A stretch of DNA of 19,742 bases from CBDUXT01 sp965371245. GTDB taxonomy: Bacteria > Planctomycetota > Phycisphaerae > UBA1845. A model generated the notes under the pieces. The model saw nothing but the letters and a program-made list of their open reading frames with translations, did no database searches and had not been told where the DNA came from. The stretch is taken from NCBI GenBank assembly GCA_965371245.1, contig CBDUXT010000099.1, forward strand, positions 1 to 19,742. Reading direction: 5' to 3'. The translations under genes and the position numbers were made by a program. Shown piece after piece: positions 7,801-14,955 of this stretch; position 1 is the first letter of the stretch; each line of letters begins with the position of its first letter.

Positions 7801-8677
7801 TTTCGCGGTGCTGGCGATCGACGAAAGTCTCCTCTATGACGACGATCCGACGCTGTGGACGGATGAGTTTGCCCGCTCGCACCTGAACCTGGTGGAGGCG
7901 GCACTCGGACGCGAGAAGTCCCTGTCGAAGGTTATCCAGTTCGCCCCGCAGATCGCCGGGCAGGCCCAGAACAAGGCCGTGCTCGCGATTCTGCTCGCGC
8001 TGGGGACGATCGTGGCCTATCTGTGGTTGCGGTTCGGGACGAAAGAATATGGCCTGGCGGCCATCGTGGCCCTGGTCCACGACGTCTCCATCACGCTCGG
8101 GTTGATAGGGATCAGCCAACTGGTGTTCAACACCTTCCTGGGCAAGGCCCTGGCGCTCGATGGGTTCCGCATCGACCTTCCCATGATCGCCGCCATCCTC
8201 ACCGTGATCGGGTACAGCCTCAACGACACCATTGTCGTGTTCGACCGGATCCGTGAGAACAAGGGGCGTATCGACTCGCTCAGCCCGCGGATCATCAACA
8301 CCAGCATCAACCAGACGCTGTCACGAACGCTCTTGACTTCACTCACAACGCTTCTGGTGGTCGGCGTCCTCTACGTGTTCGGCGGGCAGGGGGTCCACGG
8401 GTTCAGTTTTGCGTTGCTGATCGGTGTTGTCGTCGGGACATACAGCTCGGTCGGCGTGGCCACGCCGCTGTTGTACCGGCCGCGTCTTCTTCACGCGGTG
8501 GTGACGGTCATGGTTGCCGCCGCGGTGATCGGGGTCATCCTCGTGGCCACGGGGGACAACCCAACGGCTCGCTGGGTTCTCGTTGGTCTGACCGTGGCGG
8601 GGTGTTTCGGTGTTCTGGTGAAGGCTCGTCAGCCGGTTGGGCATCCGACCCACGGCGGGCACGCGCTGCCGGCGTAG
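4847..8677 (+). CDS. secDF: Protein translocase SecDF fusion
   Basis: 1276 residues in one chain. SecDF uses the proton gradient to pull exported proteins through SecYEG on the outer side of the membrane. SecD half: first membrane helix at about 8-24, then GGIDLVGGTSLLFEID, a large periplasmic head, and a five-helix bundle from about 495 with AVDANVLIFERIREE (D559). SecF half: helix at about 677-698, FGIEFLGGTSL at 700-710, a long periplasmic region, helices from about 1044, and GYSLNDTIVVFDRIREN (N1126, D1127). A further hydrophobic segment and a short polar tail close the protein. It is much longer than E. coli SecD plus SecF together, owing to enlarged periplasmic parts. No yajC is adjacent. 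The Shine-Dalgarno before ATG 4847 is weak. A run of nine G lies inside the gene at 7614-7622. Confidence 0.96.
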   Translation: MNDPNRLQKWLFVVLLVVLAMASLYPPHEKLKGGIDLVGGTSLLFEIDTTGLPPEKLRGLSTRVMEILKDRVDPNGQLNLEWRPVGNTRLEIRMPRPPKGALARRVTYNQTLDRLAALNLRRYDVESALSAEGEERTALLDGLTRGVDERTGLVATLVFAYDAYSVAQAGDVPGAADTTRSTYEDSMRALLATSLPVSRATDVLALKVGRIRDAQLDKLTEEFPSYDAGHADDASGKLLTKVVEAYDAWARNKADLEDPSDLKRLLRGAGVLEFRILADRNPTNPSMATDPNNLQIQQPIAKYTDQLGRYGPRAKAGDRFVWCEIDDVVDFMHLDSLADFEIQQSLPGQPIVEEYAGSYYVLAHNDPEYGLLQGKGGRGWSLREAYPDRNQLTGQNVVAFRLDPRGGALFGELTGNNLKRSLCIMLDNVAMSSATIQSRITERGQIAGRFTAETVQEMVRTFEAGSLPARVKETPLMENTIGPSLGETNRKDGIFAAIVGTIAVAVFIVFYYGIAAGGMANIALALNLLFVLGVMAMLQATFTLPGIAGLILTVGMAVDANVLIFERIREERARGVIFKRALNAGYDKAFSTIVDANITTLLTCVILGFVGSEEIKGFAITLGIGITTSLFTSLFVTRLAFNTLIQKGWLSDLSMRHLIGTPTIDWMALRKKFWPVSLVSVILGLALFLGLSSTRTELMFGIEFLGGTSLQVDMKPGLAITDDEMADAITSRSAPEGSAVQWLTGAADQLGATQAGEGELPGQLTLTSQSLTGDQLWALMRTSIEDDIERGTHRVTGHTLTVDSKPGILNLEGFQEAVLSAAEHAKNAALRLAGARVQSVGDRTDDEGRSFEIVTIETDRELVQAAILAPPLGPKLSVQRGITFSTIRDDELTMEPFFVVEAEDHYLSDVIGGKAKYDIRRFRGGAAFQVVLDATQEPITIAQFDKRIREVGLQPEFEQFRTRESAIFPLGEGASPGDGDTAYRSFAVLAIDESLLYDDDPTLWTDEFARSHLNLVEAALGREKSLSKVIQFAPQIAGQAQNKAVLAILLALGTIVAYLWLRFGTKEYGLAAIVALVHDVSITLGLIGISQLVFNTFLGKALALDGFRIDLPMIAAILTVIGYSLNDTIVVFDRIRENKGRIDSLSPRIINTSINQTLSRTLLTSLTTLLVVGVLYVFGGQGVHGFSFALLIGVVVGTYSSVGVATPLLYRPRLLHAVVTVMVAAAVIGVILVATGDNPTARWVLVGLTVAGCFGVLVKARQPVGHPTHGGHALPA

Positions 8678-8749
8678 GCACTTTCGTCCGCATGACGCCC
8701 TCTGCAGCGCGGGCGTGTCGCGGGCAGGCTGGGTGAATTTCGTCAGGGT

Positions 8750-8780
8750 CGCCGGGCTTGGTCCCGGCGGCCTTGTTTTT
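8750..8780 (+). terminator. Rho-independent terminator after secDF
   Basis: CGCCGGG (8750-8756) pairs perfectly with CCCGGCG (8763-8769) around a 6-nt loop, followed by GCC and TTGTTTTT. It lies about 70 nt past the secDF stop and ends that transcript before the LysM gene. Confidence 0.85.
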
Positions 8781-8840
8781 CGTTCGTTGGGTCTTGCGTA
8801 TCCATCATTTCACAAGGTCACGGCAAAGCCTGAGATTTTC

Positions 8841-8869
8841 TTGACCGGACGCCGCCGTTGGTATAGATT
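8841..8869 (+). promoter_or_regulatory. Promoter of the LysM protein gene
   Basis: TTGACC (8841-8846), then a 17-nt spacer to TAGATT (8864-8869). TATAGA at 8862 is an alternative with 15-nt spacing. It lies between the secDF terminator and the ATG at 9009 and would give a leader of about 130 nt. Confidence 0.5.
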
Positions 8870-9008
8870 GCGCGTTGGATCCTCGACGGCTCCCAACGGG
8901 GCCGTTGGCGTTGGCGCGGCACATGGATGGTTGCCTTTTTCTCAATTCGCGCACACACAACGACGCCGGGGTCTCCCTTCCTACAGGCTTGGCAAGAGGG
9001 AGTTTGCG

Positions 9009-9959
9009 ATGCGACCTGATGTAAAACTTGGAGTCGTGATGTCGATGGTCGTGGTGTCGGTGGCGGGGGTTTACTACCTCTACCGCGACAAGCAGGAGAC
9101 GGCGATCCCCGTGTCCGACGGACCCGCGGCCCTTTTGGGCACGTTGCCAACAAACCCGAACGCAACACCGGGGCCGGCGGTTGCCAAACGCGGCGTCCAA
9201 CCCACTCGACGCTTGGACGAGTCGCCGAAACCCGTGGCTCCGCGCGGTCCAAGCGCGACGAAGTCTCCCAAGACCCAGCCGCCGGCAAAGAAGCCTCTGG
9301 AGCTGCCTGGGGTGAAAACAGCCCGCCGCGGCGCGTCCGATCCTATCGACGGCAAGCCTAAAGCCATCTCGTCCGCGGCACGGAAGACGCCGCCGACTAC
9401 ACCTACGGATACCCGCACGGCTCGAGGTCCGAGTTCCGCGCGGAGCAAAACGGGCCAGCCCCCGGTACCCGTCGCAGGGCGCCGGACCGCGGTTCCTAAG
9501 CCGTCGATGGCGCGGGCGTCCAGGGCTTCGACGACCCCGAAGCCCACGATCGCCGTCGATTTCCATCGCGTGCAGTATGGTGACACGTTCTCGGCACTGT
9601 CCGAACGATACTATGGCAGTGCGAGCTTCTCAGCGTTTCTGATCGCCAGCAACCCGCAGATCACAGACGCCAATCGTTTGCGCGTGGGCGACTCGATCAA
9701 GATTCCGGCGAGGCCCGCCACCATACCCGGCGGCAAGATCGCGCGCGGCGACACCGCGCGCCCATCGCCGGCGGCAACGCCTGTTTCTGCTCGGCGCACC
9801 TATACCGTCAAGCCCGGTGACAGCTTCTACAAGATCGCCAAGGATCGACTCGGCGACTCCGCTCGCTGGAAGGAACTGTTTGAACTCAACCAGGACCGTG
9901 TCGGTCGTGATCCGTCCCGGTTGGCCATCGGACAGGTGCTGATGCTGCCCAAGTCATAG
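9009..9959 (+). CDS. Membrane-anchored protein with two LysM domains
   Basis: 316 residues. A single hydrophobic segment near the N-terminus (about 7-24, LGVVMSMVVVSVAGVYYLY) anchors it with the rest outside. A long Pro/Ala/Lys/Arg/Thr-rich linker (about 40-180) reaches two LysM domains: the first from about 186 (HRVQYGDTFSALSERYYGS), the second at about 265-315 (YTVKPGDSFYKIAKDRLGD ... IGQVLMLP). LysM domains bind the glycan chains of peptidoglycan or related GlcNAc polymers. No catalytic domain is seen, so it probably tethers the envelope to the wall. The ATG at 9009 has GAGGGAG about 8 nt upstream. The frame is open back to 8637, but that part crosses the secDF end and terminator. Confidence 0.87.
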   Translation: MRPDVKLGVVMSMVVVSVAGVYYLYRDKQETAIPVSDGPAALLGTLPTNPNATPGPAVAKRGVQPTRRLDESPKPVAPRGPSATKSPKTQPPAKKPLELPGVKTARRGASDPIDGKPKAISSAARKTPPTTPTDTRTARGPSSARSKTGQPPVPVAGRRTAVPKPSMARASRASTTPKPTIAVDFHRVQYGDTFSALSERYYGSASFSAFLIASNPQITDANRLRVGDSIKIPARPATIPGGKIARGDTARPSPAATPVSARRTYTVKPGDSFYKIAKDRLGDSARWKELFELNQDRVGRDPSRLAIGQVLMLPKS

Positions 9960-9986
9960 CCCCTGTGTTCAGAGCACGCTTGCCGA

Positions 9987-10018
9987 GCCGCGCCCGCAAG
10001 AAGGCGGTTGTCCGCGGC
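9987..10018 (+). terminator. Hairpin after the LysM gene
   Basis: GCCGCG (9987-9992) pairs with CGCGGC (10013-10018), with an inner CCGC/GCGG pairing. It starts 28 nt after the stop codon. There is no T-tract, so at most it is a 3' end hairpin or a factor-dependent site. Confidence 0.35.
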
Positions 10019-10294
10019 TGCAGCGACTCTCGGATCCTTCCTAATCCCTGCTTTCATCCCGCGCGCGGCGTTCGTCTTGCGCTGGCCACGGTTCGCCCGG
10101 CCAAGTGTGCCCGTTCCATGCCCGTCGTTCCGATCGTAGCAGCTGGAGCGATGGGGGTGGATTTGACGGATAGGCACAGCGCGGCGGCCGGGCTGCCGAT
10201 GTACCCGATGACGTGTGACTCGATGAACCCGGCGCCCAGCCCGCGTTCGGGGCGGGCCTTGGCCGGAACGAAACAGACCATACTCATACGGCAC
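10019..10294. other. Intergenic region before the HTH-receiver gene
   Basis: The gap from the LysM stop to the next gene is 335 nt. Apart from the hairpin at 9987-10018, I see no gene, repeat or convincing promoter. The reading frame of the next gene is open across it back to 9965, but it lacks a ribosome binding site or recognisable domain there. Confidence 0.5.
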
Positions 10295-10891
10295 ATGATG
10301 CAACCGCACAAAAACGTCTTGACGACCGGTGAAGTGGCGAAGATCTGCAACGTCGCGCCGCGCACCGTGTCGAAGTGGTTCGACGCCGGGCACCTGCGAG
10401 GCTACCGGATTCCCGGCGGCAAGGACCGGCGTATCCCGCTCGACCAGCTCGTCCGTTTCATGCGAGCCCACGGTATCCCGCTGAACGGGTTGGATTCCGG
10501 GTCGCGTCGGGTGCTCATTTTCGACGCCGACCCGGGGCTATGCGCGGCGGTCGGCAACGCGCTGGTTGAGCAGGGGGGCTTCGACGTAAGCACGGCCAAC
10601 ACCGCGCTGGAGGCCGGCGCGCTGGCGTGCCAGCGCACGCCGGACGTCATGGTCGTCGATGTCCACCTTCCCGATGCCCAGCCGCGCACCCTTTGCCGAT
10701 TCGTCCGATCCACGGAGGGTTTGGCCGCTACGCGCCTGATCGGCATGGGTGTTGGTCTCGCTGATGCCGAAGGTCAGGCGCTCTTGCAGGACGGGTTCGA
10801 CGGCTACTTGAGCAAGCCTTTTTCGGTCACGTCGCTCATTCGGCTGATCGAGGAAACGACCGGCGCCGCGGTCGCGGTCGAGTCCAACTAG
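10295..10891 (+). CDS. DNA-binding regulator: excisionase/MerR-type HTH fused to a receiver domain
   Basis: 198 residues. The N-terminal part (about 8-55) is a winged HTH of the excisionase/BldC type: LTTGEVAKICNVAPRTVSKWFDAGHLRGYRIPGGKDRRIP. From about 72 a response-regulator receiver domain follows: acidic pair D77/D79 (VLIFDADPG), phosphoacceptor D122 (VMVVDVHLPD) and Lys174 (YLSKPF). The usual Ser/Thr switch at the end of the fourth strand is not seen (RLIGMGVG, about 148-154), so signalling may be unusual. The domain order is reversed from most response regulators. No histidine kinase is adjacent. Two in-frame ATGs (10295, 10298) are possible starts; there is no clear Shine-Dalgarno. Confidence 0.88.
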   Translation: MMQPHKNVLTTGEVAKICNVAPRTVSKWFDAGHLRGYRIPGGKDRRIPLDQLVRFMRAHGIPLNGLDSGSRRVLIFDADPGLCAAVGNALVEQGGFDVSTANTALEAGALACQRTPDVMVVDVHLPDAQPRTLCRFVRSTEGLAATRLIGMGVGLADAEGQALLQDGFDGYLSKPFSVTSLIRLIEETTGAAVAVESN

Positions 10892-10899
10892 CAGCTTAT

Positions 10900-10920
10900 C
10901 GCCGTACTCGGCGTTCCTTT
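10900..10920 (+). terminator. Weak terminator-like hairpin
   Basis: CGCCG-TACT-CGGCG forms a 5-bp stem with a 4-nt loop directly after the HTH-receiver gene, followed by the pyrimidine-rich TTCCTTT. The stem is short and the T run imperfect. Confidence 0.35.
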
Positions 10921-10994
10921 CCAAGGGTCGATCGACTCGCCGGCGCATCGTCGCGTCAGTGGTTCCGCCGACATCCTCCTTCCCATTTCGGGCC

Positions 10995-11044
10995 CTAACC
11001 GACGACCCGCCTGTCGTGTCAAACTCGTGGTTAGCGGCGGGTCG
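10995..11044. repeat. Two crossing inverted repeats
   Basis: CTAACC (10995-11000) is complementary to GGTTAG (11029-11034). CGACCCGCC (11003-11011) is complementary to GGCGGGTCG (11036-11044). The two pairings cross, so they could form a pseudoknot or be mutually exclusive. The element lies about 100 nt upstream of the M49 gene, before its likely -10 box. Confidence 0.5.
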
Positions 11045-11096
11045 CCTACGCCAGCTTTCATGGCCAAGACCGCATGGCGAAGGCCGCCGCCGGCCG

Positions 11097-11102
11097 TATA
11101 AT
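11097..11102 (+). promoter_or_regulatory. -10 box of the M49 lipoprotein gene
   Basis: A perfect TATAAT at 11097-11102, 43 nt upstream of the ATG at 11146. The leader would be about 37 nt and would include the Shine-Dalgarno. No good -35 hexamer is present at 17 nt. Confidence 0.45.
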
Positions 11103-11145
11103 CATGTCGCGTCAAAAACCAGGCCGCTCTTACAGGGAGAAACCC

Positions 11146-13233
11146 ATGAAGGCCATGCGAATCAGCGTTTTCAGTCTCGTGCTCATCTTCGGCGGCTGCC
11201 TCCAGCCGAACGCGGAATACGTACAAGCGCCTGATCGCAGTGACGGTCAGGCGCCCGATCGCGGCGACGCCGCGTCCGACGGCTTCCGGTATGAAGCCGA
11301 ACGGTTCGCCGATGTCCGAATCCTGCGGTACCAGGTTCCGGGTTTCGAGGGACTCGATCTTCAAAAGAAGGAACTGCTGTACTATCTGTACGAGGCCGCG
11401 CTGTCGGGGCGTGAGATCATCTACGACCAGAAATACCGCTACAACCTGCCGATCAAGCGAACGCTGGAGCAGCTTCTACGGCTTTACCCCGGCGACCGCA
11501 CGACCGATGACTTCCAGAAGCTCACCGTGTACGCCAAACGCGTCTGGTTTTCCAACGGAATCCACCACCACTACGCCTCCGACAAGTTCGATCCCGGGTT
11601 CAGCTATGAGACGTTCTATACGTACGTCAAGGAAACGCCGGGGCCGTTTCCCGTGCGTGACGGGCAATCGCTGGACGCGTTTCTTGCGGAACTTCGCCCC
11701 GTCATGTTCGACCCGGCGGTCGATCCCAAGCTCGTCAACAAACGGCGCGGCGCCGATCTGGTGCGCGATTCCGCCGCCAACTTCTATGCGGATCTCACCC
11801 AGAAGGAAGTGGAGGGATTCTATCAGCAGATGAAGAAACCCAACGATCCGCGTCCGCTGTCGTACGGGCTCAACTCGCGTTTGGTCAAGGAAAACGGCGC
11901 GATCGTAGAGCAGGTGTGGAAGGTGGGTGGGGTTTATACGGCCGCTCTGGAGCCCGTCGCCTCTTGGATCGATAAGGCGGCCGGCGTAGCTGAGAACGAC
12001 GCCCAGCGCGACGCCTTGGAGAAGCTGGCGAAGTACTTTAGAACGGGGAGCCTGGCCGACTGGGACGCGTACAACGTCGCGTGGGTCGCGGACACGCGGT
12101 CGGACATAGACGTCATCAACGGGTTCATCGAGGTGTACAACGATGCCATGGGCTATCGCGGCTCGTACGAGTCGGTGGTCTCGGTGCGTGACCCGATCGC
12201 CACGCGGCGGATCGAAACGGTCGCCGGCTCCGCCCAGTGGTTCGAGGACCACTCTCCCCTGATGGACGCCCATAAGAAAAAGAACGTCAAAGGGATCACC
12301 GGCAGTGTCATCAACGTGGTCGTCGAATCGGGCGATGCCTCGCCGGCGACACCCATCGGCATCAACCTGCCCAACGCCAACTGGATTCGGGCCGAGCACG
12401 GCTCCAAGAGCGTCAACCTCGCCAACATCGTCAACGCCTACAACCAGGTGGCGGGCGCGTCATTGGATGAGTTCGCCTGGGACCAGGCCGAGTTGGACCG
12501 CGCCAAGACCTACGGCGAGCTTGGCGGCGCGCTTCACACCGACATGCACGAGGTGATCGGGCACGCCTCCGGGCAGATCAACCCCGGCGTGGGCACGCCC
12601 AAGGAGACGCTGAAAAACTACTCCTCCACCCTCGAGGAGGGGCGGGCCGACCTGGTGGCGCTCTACTATCTGATGGACCCGAAACTGATACAGCTGGGCG
12701 TGATGCCCGATCTCGACGTCGGCCGGGCCGCCTACGACCGCTACATCCGCAACGGGATGATGACGCAGCTCCGCCGCCTCAAGCCTGGTGCCGAGATCGA
12801 AGAGGACCACATGCGGAACCGCCAGCTTGTAGCCAAGTGGGCCTTCGAGAAGGGCGCGGCGGACAACGTCATCGAACGCCGGCGACGTGACAACAAGACC
12901 TTCTTCGTGGTCACGGACTATGGGAAGCTGCGTGAACTGTTCGGGCAGCTCTTGCGCGAGATTCAGCGGATCAAGAGCGAGGGAGATTTCGCGGCCGGCG
13001 AGCACCTGGTCGAGACGTACGGCGTGCAGGTGGATCGCGCGCTACACGAGGAGGTTCTCGAGCGATATGCCAGGCTCAACGTGCCGAGCTACTCCGGGTT
13101 CATCAATCCGGTGCTGGTGCCCGTTCGCGACGGGGGGCGGATTGTCGATGTGAAGATCGAATACCCGGATGATTTCACCGAGCAGATGCTCTACTACGCA
13201 GAGCACTACGCCTACTTGCCGACCTGGAACTGA
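11146..13233 (+). CDS. M49 family (dipeptidyl-peptidase III-like) lipoprotein
   Basis: 695 residues. The N-terminus MKAMRISVFSLVLIFGGC is a lipoprotein signal with Cys18 in the lipobox, so the protein is probably tethered outside the cytoplasm. An 8-residue duplicated linker (QAPDRSDG/QAPDRGDA) follows. The catalytic core has the M49 zinc motif HEVIGH (H468, E469, H473) and, 24 residues on, EEGRAD (E497/E498), equivalent to HELLGH and EECRAE of DPP III. The early part (ILRYQVPGFEGLDLQKKELLYYLYEAALSG) matches bacterial M49 members. The family removes dipeptides from peptide N-termini. Classical DPP III is cytosolic, so the export signal suggests extracytoplasmic peptide scavenging. ATG 11146 has GGGAG about 8 nt upstream. 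The convergent neighbour is histidine ammonia-lyase. Confidence 0.9.
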   Translation: MKAMRISVFSLVLIFGGCLQPNAEYVQAPDRSDGQAPDRGDAASDGFRYEAERFADVRILRYQVPGFEGLDLQKKELLYYLYEAALSGREIIYDQKYRYNLPIKRTLEQLLRLYPGDRTTDDFQKLTVYAKRVWFSNGIHHHYASDKFDPGFSYETFYTYVKETPGPFPVRDGQSLDAFLAELRPVMFDPAVDPKLVNKRRGADLVRDSAANFYADLTQKEVEGFYQQMKKPNDPRPLSYGLNSRLVKENGAIVEQVWKVGGVYTAALEPVASWIDKAAGVAENDAQRDALEKLAKYFRTGSLADWDAYNVAWVADTRSDIDVINGFIEVYNDAMGYRGSYESVVSVRDPIATRRIETVAGSAQWFEDHSPLMDAHKKKNVKGITGSVINVVVESGDASPATPIGINLPNANWIRAEHGSKSVNLANIVNAYNQVAGASLDEFAWDQAELDRAKTYGELGGALHTDMHEVIGHASGQINPGVGTPKETLKNYSSTLEEGRADLVALYYLMDPKLIQLGVMPDLDVGRAAYDRYIRNGMMTQLRRLKPGAEIEEDHMRNRQLVAKWAFEKGAADNVIERRRRDNKTFFVVTDYGKLRELFGQLLREIQRIKSEGDFAAGEHLVETYGVQVDRALHEEVLERYARLNVPSYSGFINPVLVPVRDGGRIVDVKIEYPDDFTEQMLYYAEHYAYLPTWN

Positions 13234-13323
13234 CCCGGGGACGCGTGGTCATCCGGTCCATGTTTTCGGACAGGCACCGGCACCTAAAGCCATTCGTACA
13301 CGCTTTGGCGTACCTGCGTCCGC

Positions 13324-13353
13324 GCGGGCTGAAGCGCCCGGCTCGGTACCGAG
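13324..13353. repeat. Palindromes between convergent genes
   Basis: GCGGGCTGAAGCGCCCG (13324-13340) is a near-palindrome. It differs by one inserted base from the reverse complement of the palindrome at 17954-17969. A perfect 12-bp palindrome, CTCGGTACCGAG (13342-13353), follows at once. Both lie between the M49 stop and the histidine ammonia-lyase stop and may end or stabilise both transcripts. There is no T-tract. Confidence 0.5.
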
Positions 13354-13372
13354 AAACGGAGTCGGCAGGGCG

Positions 13373-14941
13373 TTACTGTAGCGGACCGATGGCCTCTTCC
13401 ACCGCGCGGACCACGCGATGGGAGCGAAGCAGTGACAGTGACAGCGCGATGTCCTCGCCGAAAAGACGGTCCGTTTCAACATGAGGAATCTCCTTGCGCA
13501 CCTCTGTAAGGGCGATGCGCGGCCCGAGCCCCGCCTTCCGCGGCGCGCGGTAATCCATCGCCTGGGCCGCACACATCTGCTCGATCGCCAACACGGTCTC
13601 GACGTTGTTCAGCACGCGGAGGGCCTTGACCGCGGCCCGCGCGCCCATGCTCACGTGATCCTCCTGCCCGAGCGACGTGGGGATCGAGTCCACCGACGAC
13701 GGGGTGCAGAGCCCTTTGTTCTCACTGACCAGGGCGGCCGCCGTGTATTGCGCCATCATGAATCCGCTGTTGATGCCGGTGTCCTGCATGAGCAAGACGG
13801 GCAGCTCTTCCACGCCGCTGAGCAGTTGATAGAGGCGTCGCTCACTGATCGACGCCAGTTCCGCCAGCGCGATGGCCAGATAATCCAGCACCAGCGCCAG
13901 CGCCTGGCCGTGAAAGAGACCGCCACTGATGACCTCGTCGTTGTCGAAGATCAGCGGGTTGTCGGTCACCGAGTTGATTTCGGTTTCGACGACCTGCCCC
14001 GCGTGGCGAAGCGCATCGCGTGAGGCCCCGTGTACCTGGGGCACGCAGCGAAACGAATAGGGGTCCTGAACGCGATGACAATCCGCGTGCGATTCAAGAA
14101 TCTCGCTCTCGGCCATCATCTGTCGCACGTTGCCGGCCGTTTCGATGGCACCGGGGTGAGGTCGCAACGCGTGCAGCCGCTGGTCAAAGGGGCGGATGCT
14201 CCCCTCGAATCCCTCCAGCGACATGGTCGCGACCACATCGGCGTGTTTCACGAGTCGGCGGGTGCGGACGACGATCTGTGCGGCGTACGCGGCCATGAAC
14301 TGGGTGCCGTTGATCAACCCGAGCCCCTCTTTGGGACCCAGGGTGACCAGCGCGATCCCTTCCTTTTTCAGTGCCTGGGCCGCAGGTTGGTCTTTCCCGA
14401 GGACCGTGACAGTGCTCAGACCGATCATCGGAAGCACCATGTGTGCCAGCGGGGCGAGGTCTCCGCTTGCCCCGAGAGAGCCCTGCGTGGGAATGACGGG
14501 CAGGATGTCGGCCTCGAGCATGCCCGACAGGCACTCGATGACCGGTCGTGACACGCCGCTGACGCCGTGGGTCAGCGCATGGATTTTCAGCATCATCATC
14601 CAACGGACGACGTCCGGCGGCGCGGCGTCGCCCACGCCGACCGCGTGGGAGAGGATCAGGTTGTACTGGAGGTTGCCGAGCTGCTCCGGCGAGATGCGCT
14701 TCGTACACAGCGACCCGAAGCCGGTGTTAATCCCGTAGGCGGGTCGGTCGGCCGCGGCGATGCGTTTGACGGCGGCCGCGCAGGATTCGATGCGCTCCCA
14801 GACGGCGTCGGCCAGCGTGACGCGAATCGGCTTGCCCAACGCCTCGTCCAGGGCGTCGAGCGTTAGAGGACCACCGTCCAGCACGAAGTGCGCCGCGTCG
14901 GCGGTAGCGTGGTCGTTCTCGGATGGCTTGGAGGCAGTCAT
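13373..14941 (-). CDS. hutH: Histidine ammonia-lyase
   Basis: 522 residues, close to the usual size of about 510. It removes ammonia from L-histidine to give trans-urocanate, the first step of histidine breakdown, in the cytoplasm as a tetramer. The MIO cofactor triad Ala158-Ser159-Gly160 lies in GSLGASGDLAPL. The catalytic Tyr lies in AYGINTGFG (Y69), and later blocks include NPLIFDN, GLFHGQALAL, QDTGINSGFMMAQYTAAALVSENK and SVDSIPTS...EDHVSMG. The frame is open to 15040, but the extension lacks family similarity. ATG 14941 has a TATACT 8 nt upstream (14955-14950), so the mRNA may be leaderless. No hutU, hutI or hutC is nearby. A related lyase of the same fold cannot be fully excluded. Confidence 0.93.
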   Translation of the reverse strand: MTASKPSENDHATADAAHFVLDGGPLTLDALDEALGKPIRVTLADAVWERIESCAAAVKRIAAADRPAYGINTGFGSLCTKRISPEQLGNLQYNLILSHAVGVGDAAPPDVVRWMMMLKIHALTHGVSGVSRPVIECLSGMLEADILPVIPTQGSLGASGDLAPLAHMVLPMIGLSTVTVLGKDQPAAQALKKEGIALVTLGPKEGLGLINGTQFMAAYAAQIVVRTRRLVKHADVVATMSLEGFEGSIRPFDQRLHALRPHPGAIETAGNVRQMMAESEILESHADCHRVQDPYSFRCVPQVHGASRDALRHAGQVVETEINSVTDNPLIFDNDEVISGGLFHGQALALVLDYLAIALAELASISERRLYQLLSGVEELPVLLMQDTGINSGFMMAQYTAAALVSENKGLCTPSSVDSIPTSLGQEDHVSMGARAAVKALRVLNNVETVLAIEQMCAAQAMDYRAPRKAGLGPRIALTEVRKEIPHVETDRLFGEDIALSLSLLRSHRVVRAVEEAIGPLQ

Positions 14942-14949
14942 GGGCGCGG

Positions 14950-14955
14950 AGTATA
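14950..14955 (-). promoter_or_regulatory. -10 box at the histidine ammonia-lyase start
   Basis: TATACT on the minus strand ends 8 nt before ATG 14941, and no Shine-Dalgarno lies between. The arrangement is the same as at 4290-4305 and suggests a leaderless transcript. The -35 region is weak. Confidence 0.5.

Noticed and set aside
8637..9008. N-terminal extension of the LysM gene
   Set aside because: It would start inside secDF and run through that gene's terminator and the next promoter; ATG 9009 has a good Shine-Dalgarno.
9827..10471. Minus-strand open frame across the LysM end and HTH start
   Set aside because: It overlaps two well-supported plus-strand genes and has no domain or ribosome binding site.
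11476..12399. Minus-strand open frame of 307 codons
   Set aside because: It is the shadow of the M49 gene, whose zinc motifs and signal peptide are unambiguous.
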